The notes beneath the pieces are model-generated. The model made no database searches, was not told the DNA's origin, and worked only from the letters and a program-made list of their open reading frames with translations. Of a stretch of 64,000 nucleotides of DNA, positions 43,629-55,472 are shown piece after piece. Every line of letters starts with the position of its first letter. The first letter of the stretch is position 1. This DNA is from Mesostigma viride (taxonomy: Eukaryota; Streptophyta; Mesostigmatophyceae; Mesostigmatales; Mesostigmataceae): positions 734,901 through 798,900 of the forward strand of contig RPFO01000348.1 of the NCBI GenBank assembly GCA_009746045.1, written 5' to 3'. The translations under genes and the position numbers were made by a program.

Positions 43629-44593
43629 GATGCGCCACTGGGCGATATATCAGTAACCTAAACGTGGCCGTGGGGCGGTGACGGGTCAAGACGGAAGCTT
43701 GGGGGAGAGTTCCAGCCCCAGCATTACATTCAGTTTTCCAAGCCAATCATCCAAACAAGCCGACGCTAGCGATGTGGCTAGAGATCATACAATGATAAGT
43801 TGATACCTTCGTACCTTTGCCGTTTAAGCAATCGCTCGACTGGCGTTTGACCTCAAGTATGTCATTGCCTACGGCCCCACGTCCACTGCTGTCCGACTAA
43901 AATTAACGTGTACTACTATAACATTATCACGCTGCGCCGTTTAGGCACCCCCAAAAGCTTGGCTTTTGTTAATTGTTAGAGGTTATTGGCAGCTCCCAAA
44001 AGCATGCGACATGAATTTGTCGGCGAATTTACGTAAGAAATGCATGCAGCCTCGGAGAGAAATTACAAGTCGGCGGACGGCGTAATTTCCGCCTCCTGGC
44101 AAACAACAACCTGGGAAACGTTGCGTCCTCCCTCAGCCGACGTCACAAACGCATCGCGTGCCAGATGGCGAGGTGACCAAGGGCTTGGCTGCTGGCATTC
44201 CAAGTCCAGTAACCCGTACTTGGGTGATCACGAACTAGGACTTCACCAAGAAAAGTGGTGCACGTGTCGGGCGTCCAGCAGGCGTAACGCCCCACGGCAA
44301 AGATACGCTACTGTACATGGCCCCGCTTGGCAGAAGATGCAAGAATTGGCGGGGACGTCTCGGGTGACGGGTGTAGAATCGTCGTGGCTGCCGAGTGCCG
44401 ACAAGTGCACTCCATCCCTGCTCGATCTTCTATTGGAAACTTTTCGGCAGACACACATGTCCAGCTCTGTGACAACGACGTGCATGCCCGACGCATTCGC
44501 ACTGTAGGGTGCACAGAAAAGGCGTTGCTTGTCAGAGCCCGTAGCTTACTCAAGAGGCCTCCTCCACGCGTAGAGAATTGTATTGCCGCCGAT
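43629..44593. promoter_or_regulatory. Divergent promoter region between JmjC and UBX genes
   Basis: 965 bases separate the two start codons, so both promoters must lie here. I see no TATA box or named element I would defend. The plus-strand frame stays open upstream of 44594, but the ATG there fits the family N-terminus. Confidence 0.5.
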
Positions 44594-47500
44594 ATGGCGG
44601 ACGACAGTGCGAGGCAAGCGCGGGCGCTGGCTGAATTCGAGTCGGTAACTGGTCACGGTGGCGACAAGGCACGGTTTTTCCTAGAGTCAAGTGCTTGGGA
44701 CGTTGAGTCAGCGGTGGAGCATTTCTATGAGGAAGATGGGATGATGCCAGGCGAGGCGCAGCCTGCCGTTGTAACGCCGTCTGTTCCTGCTAGTGACAGC
44801 ACACCCGCGGCAGGGTTTGGTGGAGGTGCAGCTGCCGGACCGTGGCCATCAGGTAGAGCCCCGGTTGCCGGAAATCAAGGTGCCATTCGTGGTTTTAAAG
44901 ACCTTAATAAAGGTGGGAGTGCAGGAAAGAGACCGTCTGCAGGAAACGTGCGGTCTCTTTCGGACTTGGCGTCCGGCGGTGGACGGGACGAGTCGGACAG
45001 CGACGAAGATGATCCCTTGGAGTACTACACCGGCGGAGAGAAAAGGTATGCGGCACAGCTAGGCGCTGTGTACACCGTGTTCGGCGGTTGCGCTATATAA
45101 CCGTGTGTGCGGTCGCACACAAACGAACTGTGCATGCTTTACCACATAATTTTCTTCCGATTATTCGGCGGCTCGGGCTGAAGGTGCAGCGTGTACTATA
45201 TGACATGCCAGTGAACCTGAGACAGGTCACCGACATGCCGGACAGAATCTGACTTGGATCTGTCTGCGGATCTTCTCCCTCTCGCCGTTTGCTGACATGC
45301 ACAAATTTGGTTGTCATATTATTACTATATTATTATTATTTTACTATTGTTTCTGTCGCCATGCCCTGCATCCCCCCAGCGGGATGATGGTCCAGGACCC
45401 GCAGGGGCCGCGGGGCGCGCGCGGTGGTGTGGACGTCCAGAAACTGTTTGACACGGCACGCAGCATGGGCGCGCGCGACGAGAGCCCCGAGGAGTACGAG
45501 GCCATGCGGCGAGGCAAGTCCTCACAAGCAGCCAAGGGGGGCGTGTTCACGGGCACCGCGCGGTTGCTGAGCGGCGAGCCGGCACAGCCGAGGGAGGCGG
45601 CGGGGCCCGCGGAGGCCACCCCCGCGGCGCCGTCGCCGGCAGAGCACGTGATCACGTTTTGGGCCAACGGCTTCACGGTGAACGAGGGCCCGCTGCGGAC
45701 CACGGACGACCCGCGCAACACGGCCTTCTTGAACGTGCGTGGTGGTGGATACCCAGTGGTTGCCTGTCTGAGCGTGCGTGGTGGTGACTGCTGAGTGGTT
45801 GTGGTGATGGTGTTTCTGGAGATGCGTGGTGGATGATAGCTGGCCTTCTTGAACATGGGAGGTAGTTGATAGGCCTTATCGGAACCCAGGTCCCAAAGGT
45901 GGTCTCGTTGAACATAGGCGGTGGCTCTGTAGTTGGGCATGCGCCCCAATGGAGGTGGGCACGTGCCCTCTGTGTGGAACGAAGAAGGTGGATGATAATG
46001 ACGCTCTCTGGAACATGCGCTGGTAGTTGCTAGGCCGGTTTGGAAGCCAGGTCTAGAAGGTGCTCTTTTTGGCATGCACGTGGTTTTTTTTTTTTGTTCA
46101 GGAGCTCTGGCAGTGGCGGATAGTCCTGTTTGCACGTAGGTGGCAGGGATACCCCTTTTGAAATGTGGGTGATGACCCAATGGTAGACTTGACAAAACGT
46201 GGGGGTTGGGGCAACACGTTGTAAGCTCCGCGTGTCAAGTTTGCAAGTTGGGTTGCTCATGGTAGGTTGGTGCTAGAAGCCTTTTCCCGCTCCCGCGCCT
46301 TGCCCCTCCGCTTTCTCCCTGTACGCATGCCACAGCCACTGCCCCAGCATGTATCCTCATCGGTTCAGTGCTCCTGGAAGTGGTATCTCGACCTCCCCTC
46401 CCCCCTTCATCTGCAGTGGGCGGCGCCTCCCTCCACCACATCCCTGATCTCTTGTCTGCCAACCCAAGAAATCAGCCTCCCACGATCCCCTTTTGTGAAC
46501 CAGCCCCCCTCTCCAGCATGCCATGACGGCAACCGGGGTCGACCACTCCCCATGATGGGGTTGCCTTGCGACAGTGTAGCTCCCTTGGCTTTGTCGGCCA
46601 CGCCCCCCCTCACCGCCTGTGCATTCCCCTGCCACACGCCACTTCCCCCCTTCCCGGGTGTGTGCGCGCGGCCACCCTGCCCATTCCGTGCGTGGTCACT
46701 CCCCCCTTGCCCAATGGATTGCCCATCCATGACGCGTGCGGTACAGTGCATCCAGCGCGGCGAGTACCCGCCCGAGCTAGTGCCGACCGACCCCTCGCAA
46801 CAGGTGTCCGTGCGCCTGGTGCGGCGGACAGAAGAAAAGTACAAGGTGAGGAGGAGGAGAGGGCGGTGAGGAGAAGGAAAGTGCGAGGTGAGGAGGAGGA
46901 GAGGGCGCGGTGAGGAGAAGGGAAGTGCGAGGTGAGGAGAAGGAGAGGGCGGTGAGGAGAAGGGAAGTGAGAGGTGAGGAGGAGGAGAGGGCGCGGTGAG
47001 GAGAAGGAAAGTGCGAGGTGAGGAGGAGGAGAGGGCGCGGTGAGGAGAAGGAAAGTGCAGGGTGAGGAGGAGGAGAGGGCGCGGTGAGGAGAAGGAAAGT
47101 GCAAGGTGAGGAGGAGGAGAGGGCGCGGTGAGGAGAAGGAAAGTGCGAGGTGAGGAGGAGGAGAGGGCGCGGTGAGGAGAAGGAAAGTGCAGGGTGAGGA
47201 GGAGGAGAGGGGCGGTGAGGAGAAGGAAAGTGCGAGGTGAGGAGGAGGAGAGGGCGCGGTCAGGAGAAGGGAAGTGCAAGGTGAGGAGGAGGAGAGGGCG
47301 GTGAGGAGAAGGGAAGTGCGGGGTGAGGAGGAGGAGAGGGCAGTGAGGAGAAGGAAAGTGCGAGGTGAGGAGGAGGAGAGGGCGCAGTGAGGAGAAGGAA
47401 AGTGCGAGGTGAGGAGGAGGAGAGGGGCGGTGAGGAGAAGGAAAGTGCGAGGTGAGGAGGAGGAGAGGGCGCGGTGAGGAGAAGGGAAGTGCGAGGTGAG

Positions 47501-49720
47501 GAGGAGGAGAGGGCGCGGTGAGGAGAAGGGAAGTGCGAGGTGAGGAGGAGGAGAGGGCGCGGTGAGGAGAAGGAAAGTGCGAGGTGAGGAGGAGGAGAGG
47601 GCGCGGTGAGGAGAAGGGAAGTGCGAGGTGAGGAGGAGGAGAGGGCGGTGAGGAGAAGGAAAGTGCGAGGTGAGGAGGAGGAGAGGGCGGTGAGGAGAAG
47701 GAAAGTGCGAGGTGAGGAGGAGAGGGCGCGGTGAGGAGAAGGAAAGTGCGAGGTGAGGAGAAGGAGAGGGCGGTGAGGAGAAGGAAAGTGCGAGGTGAGG
47801 AGGAGGAGAGGGCGGTGAGGAGAAGGAAAGTGCGAGGTGAGGAGGAGGAGAGGGCGGTGAGGAGAAGGAAAGTGCGAGGTGAGGAGGAGGAGAGGGCGCG
47901 GTGAGGAGAAGGAAAGTGCGAGGTGAGGAGAAGGAGAGGGCGGTGAGGAGAAGGAAAGTGAGAGGTGAGGAGGAGGAGAGGGCGGTGAGGAGAAGGAAAG
48001 TGCGAGGTGAGGAGGAGGAGAGGGCGGTGAGGAGAAGGGAAGTGAGAGGTGAGGAGGAGGAGAGGGCGCGGTGAGGAGAAGGAAAGTGCGAGGTGAGGAG
48101 GAGAGGGGCGGTGAGGAGAAGGAAAGTGAGAGGTGAGGAGCAGGAGAGGGCGGTGAGGAGAAGGGAAGTGCGAGGTGAGGAGGAGGAGAGGGCGGTGAGG
48201 AGAAGGAAAGTGAGAGGTGAGGAGGAGGAGAGGGCGCGGTGAGGAGAAGGAAAGTGCGAGGTGAGGAGGAGGAGAGGGCGCGGTGAGGAGAAGGGAAGTG
48301 AGAGGTGAGGAGGAGGAGAGGGAGCGGTGAGGAGAAGGAAAGTGCGAGGTGAGGAGGAGGAGATGGCTGTGAGGAGAAGGAAAGTGCGAGGTGAGGAGAA
48401 GGAAAGTGCAGGGGTAAGAAGAAATGCAAGGCGAGACACACACACAGGCTGTGATTAAATAATAACCACCAATAGTAATGTGTAGGATATACATCGATGT
48501 TGGTTTCAGACAACATCCATATCACGTTCCTCTTTTGGAAGATCGCGGAGCACAACCATGAACAGTGGGGTGTGATGGCCGGATGGTCGCAACCACGGGG
48601 TGGGATTTGGGGGGTGGCCATCCCTGTGATAACGTACAATAGTTGTCTCAGTTAGTGTGTTTGTCTCACTTAATTGTACATGGTAATGTTTGTTAGGGTA
48701 TTGACGCCGATTTGCGGGGGAGTAAAGCAAGAACATAGCTGGGTCGTTGCTTTTGGGATGCCAGGCCGGCACGAGTCTTCATGTGGACTGCATTGTCCGC
48801 TGGTCGCTATGCAAGGCAACCCCTGCAAAAGTTGTTGGATGTTAGTTTAGAGTCTCATTGGTTTCGGCGTGCTGTGTCTGTGAATCTAGAGTAGGGTGAT
48901 TGCGTGGCATGCTCAGCGAGTCCTTCTACTTATGTGCCAAGAACCTTACGAGGACCTGGTTCTGCCCGTGGCCATCCACATCGTGCATGGTAAGGTGCTC
49001 CAGGACCTTGTAACAGTGATGTAGACACATAGTTTATACCTTTTTTTTTTCCTGTATCCGTCCAGCGGTGCATGCATTCATTTATTCAACGCTGACCTGT
49101 GCATGCACTCATGCATGGATGCACCCGTTCGTCCTTGCCACCTGATGTAACTGCACATTTGTCACTTATCAGGGTCTTGGGTTTCGGCCATGGGTTTCTT
49201 TGTGTGGGGCGACGTTATGGGTTACTTTCTGTGGGGCCCTCGCGAGTGCCATGCAGCTTGGTGCCGATAAGTTTCAAGTCGTCAACAATCATGCCCTTCA
49301 CTTTTCTTTTCCGCGGTTGGCTGTCCCTACATGCAGGCGCCCGAACCCCCGAAATACGTCCCCTTCTCAGGGGCAGGCCGAACCACAGGGTCCGCCTCCA
49401 GCAGTGCCAGCCAGCCGGCCGCCGCCACCTTGAAGCCTGCGGGCTCTACTGCCAGCCGCCCACCACCCACGCCCTGCGACGACTCGGCTCCCAAGACATC
49501 CATACAGTTGCGGCTGCACGACGGCACGCGCATGGTGGCCCAGTTCAACCTGAGCCAGACGGTGGGTGATATCCGGCGGTTCATCGAGCACTCGCAGGCG
49601 GCGGGGAGTCCGATGGGGTTCCAGCTGACCACACAGTTCCCGACGCGTGTCTTGACCGACAACGCGCAGACGATTGAGGAAGCGGGCCTGTTGAACGCGG
49701 TGGTGATCCAGAAAGCTTGA
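44594..49720 (+). CDS. p47/Shp1-like UBX-domain adaptor of Cdc48/p97
   Basis: Four exons: 44594-45045, 45380-45734, 46747-46845 and 49337-49720 (TGA), 429 residues. Phases are consistent (AG|C joins as Ser, the others phase 0). Residues about 5-45 form a UBA-like helix bundle (FLESSAWDVESAVEHFYEE) for ubiquitin. SGMMVQDP after YTGGEK matches the p47 GG-x-SG motif. Residues about 240-302 are the SEP domain (ITFWANGFTVNEGPLR, then RGEYPPELVP across the exon 2/3 junction). FSGAGRTTG near 312 resembles the SHP box that binds the p97 N-domain. Residues 356-429 are the UBX domain with the FPTR loop. It should recruit Cdc48/p97 to ubiquitylated or membrane cargo (membrane fusion, ERAD, autophagy). 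Human p47 has 370 residues, so the length is normal. Introns 2 and 3 carry exon-end duplications. Confidence 0.93.
45735..46746 (+). repeat. UBX gene intron 2 with degenerate copies of the exon 2 end
   Basis: Exon 2 ends GGCCTTCTTGAAC|GTGCGTGGTGG. Within the intron GGCCTTCTTGAACATGGGAGG recurs at about 45841, with weaker versions such as GAGCGTGCGTGGTGG near 45773 and TCGTTGAACATAGGCGG near 45903. GTGGT-rich words fill the gaps. It reads as an old tandem duplication that started at the splice donor. Confidence 0.65.
46846..48415 (+). repeat. 44-bp minisatellite starting exactly at the intron 3 donor
   Basis: About 35 copies of a 42-44-base unit, GTGAGGAGGAGGAGAGGGCG + CGGTGAGGAGAAGGAAAGTG + CGAG. 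The exon 3 end reads GAAAAGTACAAG|GTGAGGAGG, and each unit ends GAAAGTGCGAG|GTGAGGAGG, so every unit carries a near copy of the exon end and its donor. Very long open frames on the minus strand here (Ser/Pro/Leu repeats) are artefacts. Confidence 0.95.
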
Positions 49721-50905
49721 GCCCTGGGGACAGCTTGTGGTTGCATGGTTCCGCTCTCTCTCTGCGCCTTGTTTTTCTTATGCTGTCATGTGCATTGATG
49801 GGGTAAATTGAGGCGTGTTAGTTAGTTTATATTGACTGACCCTCCAACGAAATGACTTGGATCTGCAGCAGTCGATGTGGATGCTTGTGCGAAATGCGTG
49901 CACGAGCACACATGTTTTTGATGGGCTTGCGGTGGAGCCCATTTATATAGCCCAAATTTTTTCCCAATATTTCTCGCTGAAATGGAAGAATTAGGTTTAG
50001 TACATTTATGCAGTGCTCATTGCCCGTTATTTTGCCAACTAACACTAGTAAGAAGACAACTCTTTAGCAAGTTGTGTATAGGGGTTGAAGGTTCCTTTAC
50101 TTTGTATTGGCACCCAAGTGACGCAGTCACATGCTTATTAATTAATTAATTAGAAGGCTACGGAAATCACCATGGTGAGTAATTAATTTCCCAACAGCCT
50201 ACCTGGAGGGCTCCGCTGGCTCAAAACAAGCGTCCACAGGACTACACACTGTCATAAAGGTACAAATTAAGTACACCCCACTCTTGTGGGATCAAAAAAT
50301 AGTTTCTAAAAATGGGAGGCCCTAAAAGTGGCCAGGGATATCCTTGCTCTTGAGCCCAATTGGCAAGCAGCTAACCAGCCATAGCTCCACGCCTATCAAT
50401 GAGACAACCTATGTCAGAATTAAACCCACTTGTGCGAACGTCGGCATTTCCCTGTTTGTCCACAAAACCAACCCGTGTGCCTTGATCCATCGCCCATGCA
50501 CGGTCACCCACGTGACAAGAGTCCCATGAGACAGCCAATGAGATGGTGCAATTCTCAAGTCTTGTACCGTAGGTTTCAACCCCCTATCGCTGCAGCCACC
50601 ATGTCAAAAACTTGTTCCAAGCCACAGTGACGAAACAAGATAGAGAATTGTACACGACAGGGGGCATCCCTCTGTCAACCATTTGCGGCAACCAACAGGC
50701 CGGGCAGCCAGCCATGGTTGTGCAATCCAGCACAAACGCTGCGCACACCACGTGTCATTCAGCACCAGTGGTGTGCACCAAGTGCCATTCAGCACAACCG
50801 CTGCGCACACCAAGTGCAATCAAGCAACAATGCTTTGCACACAACCCAGTCCAGCCCGCCTTGCTCGGCTACCCCACTAATCACACGCCAGGTGGCACCC
50901 ACTCG
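49721..50905. other. Region between UBX and sialidase-like genes
   Basis: The two genes converge here, so it holds both 3' flanks. An ATTAATTAATTAATTA tract lies near 50138. At about 50720-50845 there are four degenerate 28-base repeats of the type CAGCACAACGCTGCGCACAC. No other gene seen. Confidence 0.5.
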
Positions 50906-53900
50906 TCACCGCGGCCAGACCGCCTCCCCTGCGTCATTCACCGCCATGCCCCTGGGCACGAGGAGGGAAGGGTCCACCAGCGCATACTTGATGACGTCAT
51001 CGTTGTATGCGTACACGATGTGGACCAGGCCGTCGGGCCCGAGCGACTCGACCAGCGCGGGGAAGGTGACGTTGGGGCCCCCTTGCTCCAGGGTGAGCGC
51101 CGCGTCCCAGGCCTCCCCCTGGTGCGTGGTTGCCAGGTTGAGCTGCGAGCAGTCCCTGGTGGGGAAGGGGGGGCACGCAACGAGTTGCACAGCCAAAGGG
51201 TGGACAGCCAAAGGGTGGACGGGCATAAGCAAGCGCTCCGCCAGCCGCCAGCATAAAGTGTCATGTTGGCCGACAGCATAAAGCGGTGATTCATCCCGCC
51301 ATACTCATGCGTCCAAGGGTTGGGCGTCTGGATCGCCAGATAGTCTTCTACTCAACCTACCTGCTCATGCAACATACCCATCCCAACCCACCCGCACGCA
51401 ACGCCTTCCAGCTCAAATGGCTGTACAGCAGGACATTAGGCATACGCACGGATCCAGTTCCCGCGTTGCCATACCGGCTCGTGGGGGGGGAAGAGTACCC
51501 ACGCGCCCACCTACCGGTTGGAGTGGCTGTACAGCAGCAGCAGCGTGCATGGGGGAAGAGTACCCACGCGCCCACCTACCGGTTGGAGTGGCTGTACAGC
51601 AGCAGCAGCGTGCATGGGGGAAGAGCACCCACGCGCCCACCTACCGGTTGGAGTGGCTGTACAGCAGCAGCAGCGTGCATGGGGGAAGAGCACCCACGCG
51701 CCCACCTACCGGTTGGAGTGGCTGTACAGCAGCAGCAGCGTGCATGGGAGAAGAGTACCCACGCGCCCACCTACCGGTTGGAGTGGCTGTACAGCAGCAG
51801 CAGCGTGCATGGGGAAGAGTACCCACGCGCCCACCTACCGGTTGGAGTGGCTGTACAGCAGCAGCAGCGTGCATGGGAGAAGAGTACCCACGCGCCCACC
51901 TACCGGTTGGAGTGGCTGTACAGCAGCAGCAGCGTGCATGGGGAAGAGTACCCACGCGCCCACCTACCGGTTGGAGTGGCTGTACAGCAGCAGCAGCGTG
52001 CATGGGGGAAGAGTACCCACGCGCCCACCTACCGGTTGGAGTGGCTGTACAGCAGCAGCAGCGTGCATGGGAGAAGAGTACCCACGCGCCCACCTACCGG
52101 TTGGAGTGGCTGTACAGCAGCAGCGTCGTCCCCGACCGCAGCGTGGCCGCGTCTATCCCACACTCGGCCGATGGCAGCTTGCTCACAAACAGGGGGCCCC
52201 AGGTGGTGCCCAGGTCGGCCGACACCGCCTGCACGAGGCGGCCTACGCGGCGCGGCGCCTCTGCTATCATACGCAACGGGCCGCGGGGACCGGGTGACCC
52301 CGCGGCCCGCTCCTCGGGCGGCCCACCCCCCCAGAACAAGGCCGGGAAGCTCGCGGGCAGCACGGTGCCGCGGCCGTTGATCCACCCTGACGAGTGCCAG
52401 GTAACCCCCTGGTCGCCCGTCCACTCAATGGCCACCTTGTTGCCGCGTCGCGTCCCGCTGCTGGCGCCGTACAGGAGCCGGCCGCTGTCCAGCATAAGGG
52501 GCTTGCTCTTGGCGGGGCTGGGGTGTGTGTGTGGGGGGGGAGGGGGGAGAGTTTTGGGTGGGTGAGTTTCATGGGGGAAAATGTCGGTTTCATAAGGGAA
52601 GATCTTTGGGGAGAAGAATTCTGTAAGGGTAGCGTTTTGTGGGAAGAGGGGGGGGGGGAAGAGGAGCACATGCAGGTAGATAGGCACACACTGATTTTGC
52701 TTTGTGTGCAGGCATACAGACGCTGATGGAAATGCGCCCCAAACATCAAGGAGACAACCAGCGCAGGCCAGAAATCGGGAAAATCCGGACCATGGTAGCT
52801 CGAAACCCAAACATTGGCCATGCACATGCAAGTGCCCCCCATTCACCCACACGCCCACATGCCCACTAACCCACTGACCCACTACCAAGAGAAAAAAAAA
52901 GGCAGGCATACGCTGACCAACAAAGCGGGCAGAACAGAGAACAACAGGCTCGAGCTCCCACGGTCACCATGCCCCAGCTTTCCGACTCGCGCTGGTAGTC
53001 TCCTTGATACATGAGCGGCTAGGCCAGTTGCACATCTACAGAGTTCTAGCCCAACACGGCCCAGCTTTCAAAAGGAAAACATCGCCCGCAGCTGCCACGA
53101 CATGGGGGAGCTTCATTTTGGCCACGTGCCGACGGTGCTGCATCAACATCCCAGTAGAACCCAATGCCCCACCCCCGCCCCTCCCCTCCCCGATCCCATG
53201 ATGCCCAGGAGAAGCCTCATCCATCCCGTGCGAACCCAGAGCGGGTTGGATTGTGAGAATGTCGAGTCCAGCCGCAGGACACGCCCATTGCCCGCACTAT
53301 GATGATTCCAGGAGACGCAGTGCAACGCCTCCCCTACCACTACCCCAACAGGCAATCATTAAAATATGCTTGGCCGCCGCGTACCCAGTGACGTTTGCCG
53401 GCAACCGCGACGGCTCCCCCCACGTGCGGCCCTCATCGTTGGACACCATGACCATGCCCCACGCCGCCTTCCACCATACACGGTAGAAGAGGACCAGGCG
53501 GCTGCCCCCCCGCTTGCCGCCCCCTTTCTTGGCGCCGGGCTTGGCATCGGGGAGGAAGCAGAGGACCGGGTTGCCGATGGGCAGCCGGCGTAGACCCCCC
53601 ACGCTGGCTTCGCGTACGAGCCCCACAGCCACCTCCACCGGGGTGGACCAGGAGTTGGCAGACCAGGGGAGGGAGGAAGGGTTGGCGGACGAGGAGGGTT
53701 GGGCTACACCCTTGGGCGGGACATCGGTGGTATTGGGGCGTGCGGGCGTCGCTACGTTGGCCCCATTAGCAGCATTTCCCGTGCTACTGGCCCGCGCTGT
53801 CGATCCTTGTGGCTGGGGCCCTGGCCGTAGGGCTCCTTGCTGGGGATGTGCCACCGGTCCTTGAGGTTGCTGCGGCGTCGGCACCGCTGCCCGTTCGCGC

Positions 53901-54026
53901 ATCGTCGCCGCTGCATGCTCCCGCGTCGTCACCCACAAGCTCCCGTGGGTGCTCCCTTCCTCGGGGCCACACCAGAAAGCGACGACGAGCCGCCGCCCTG
54001 TATCTGCGATGGTGGGCATGTTGCAC
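50906..54026 (-). CDS. Sialidase-like Asp-box (BNR) protein
   Basis: Visible exons are 53385-54026, 52098-52517 and 50906-51155 (TGA at 50906-50908). Phases fit: GG|C joins VTG to PAKSKP, and CG|G joins SHSNR to DCSQLN. An upstream exon with the true start is missing; ATG 54055 is intron-like sequence before a CCCCCAG acceptor. Order: MPTIADTGRRLVVAFWCGPE, about 80 residues of Pro/Gln/Ala low complexity, NPVLCFLPD, a first Asp-box SNDEGRTWG, the GPAKSKPLML block, GDQGVTW, SADLGTTWG, CGIDAATLRSG, LLLYSHSN, THQGEAW, FPALVESLGPDGLVHIVYAY. This is the bacterial-type BNR_2 six-bladed propeller family (exo-alpha-sialidase-like). Actual sialidase activity is not shown: Asp-boxes are structural, and I did not identify the full catalytic arginine triad. 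Location is unknown because the N-terminus is missing. Confidence 0.85.
51495..52110 (-). repeat. 65-bp minisatellite of duplicated exon end plus donor, sialidase intron 2
   Basis: Exon 2 ends CTGTACAGCCACTCCAACCG|GTAGGTGGGC at 52098/52097. The block recurs every 63-65 bases down to about 51517, giving ten copies in all, each with the CCG|GTAGGT donor and GCTGCTGCTG in front. Nine potential decoy donors follow the first. Reading through any of them meets TAG at once in the exon frame. Confidence 0.95.
52743..52803 (+). repeat. Dispersed repeat family R, 5' fragment
   Basis: About 60 bases, from CATCAAGGAGACAACCAGCG to CCATGGTAGCTCGA, matching the start of the copy at 41188. It lies in sialidase intron 1. 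Confidence 0.85.
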
Positions 54027-55472
54027 CTGGGGGCGGGGGAGGGGAGGGCGGACATGGGGGCGGGGGGTCAGGGGGGGAAGAGGAGGATGGGGAGGGAGGA
54101 GGGGGAAAGGTAGGAAGGGAGGACGGCAAACCAAGAAGAAGCACCGTATGCGTGAGTTACCATAGGGGATGCCCAAGTCATGCCAGCTCTGCATGGGTAC
54201 GGCATGAGAGATCACGAGGCACGAGTGGAAGGGTACGGGGGGGTACAGATGCTGGTCTTAAGGAGGGTACAGACGCTGTTCATAATAACAAGCGCAGGAG
54301 ACAACACCTGACGGGTTGTCACGTTTCGCATATACCGCGACAAAACGACGGGATAGCAACGGCGTGAAAACCATGTCGAGCATGGTTGTTGAATAGCACA
54401 GAAATACGACGCCGTCTGCGTTCCTCGATGCACGGTCTACCCAGTGTTCAGGTTGTTCTGAACGCAGGTAAAGTCATCCCCAGTACTGAACAGATTCTGG
54501 AATCTAAGACGAAAGTCAAAAGGAGGGGGGTGCCGAGCGGGCCCGCAGGGCGGGAAAGCAGTGTGTGTAGCACATATCCGGTATGTGTGCAACATATTTC
54601 CTGTGTGTGTGCGCGCGCGCGTATTCGTATGCCTGTCTGCGTATATGGGAGCATACGTGTACAAAAACAGAGCCCCTTCGTGGACGCCTACGACTGACAA
54701 TTATGTGGGCGCGAGACAAAGGCGTACAGTAGTTCCGACATGCTTACCGACGAAAGTCTGGTGCCTTGAAGATATCCTCTTGCCAGATAAGCGCATGTGG
54801 CGAACTCGTTCTTGAGAATTCCGTGCCGGAGGCCGACGTATGATTTACTTCAAGAAACGTTTGACCAACAGGGGCGGTTTGCAATGCATGTACGGTGGCT
54901 ATTGCAACAAGGCAACAGCAATATGCGAAAGCTAGCCCCAGGGTGTTCATTTTGGCAACCATCGCCGCGATTTGGTTATCAGAATCTCACTTTCCAGCAT
55001 TTTCCACTTCTGGCTGCCAAGAAGGCCGAGTAACCTAGCAGCGGCGCTGACTCTGTCATGTTAATCGCTGGGAAATCCGCCATGCAGCGAACGTCTTGGG
55101 CTTCGATTTCCAAGTAGGTAAAGCCCGCGCGAGGAAGCTCAAACGCCCGCTTCCCAAGTCAGTCCAGTCAGACGGTAGCCCGACGCCCGTTGCCACTCTC
55201 TCTCTGCTGCTCCAACGTGGATGAGGATGCAGGTCTGTATGGGCGGCTCCGTACGAGAACGGGCATCCAAATGGGGATCTTCAGGAATATGTCCTGCTGG
55301 TTGTGCTGCTTTCGTGCCCATTTTTCGGCTATACCAGGGCTATACAGCTGTTGAGTACAGTACTGTACAGTAGTCCAGGCATAGTTGTCTCACTTGATAG
55401 TATAGGCCCTGGCAGCATTCAAAATTCACAGATAGCATGGCCACGCGGCCAATAATGCCAAATATGCCGACT
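54027..55472. other. Upstream of sialidase-like gene, no gene seen
   Basis: It should hold the missing first exon and promoter of the sialidase-like gene. A minus-strand stretch around 54160-54215 (GGCATCCCCTATG|GTAACT donor) is one weak exon candidate. An inverted block CCAGGCATAGTTGTCTCACT near 55374 is shared with 21250 and 40465. Confidence 0.4.

Noticed and set aside
46407-48639. Very long minus-strand open frames (600-700 codons) rich in Ser, Pro and Leu
   Set aside because: They are translations of the 44-base intron minisatellite; three frames are open at once and no domain is present.
51495-52110. CRISPR-like or protein-repeat array
   Set aside because: Units are contiguous, without unique spacers, and derive from the adjacent exon end and donor.
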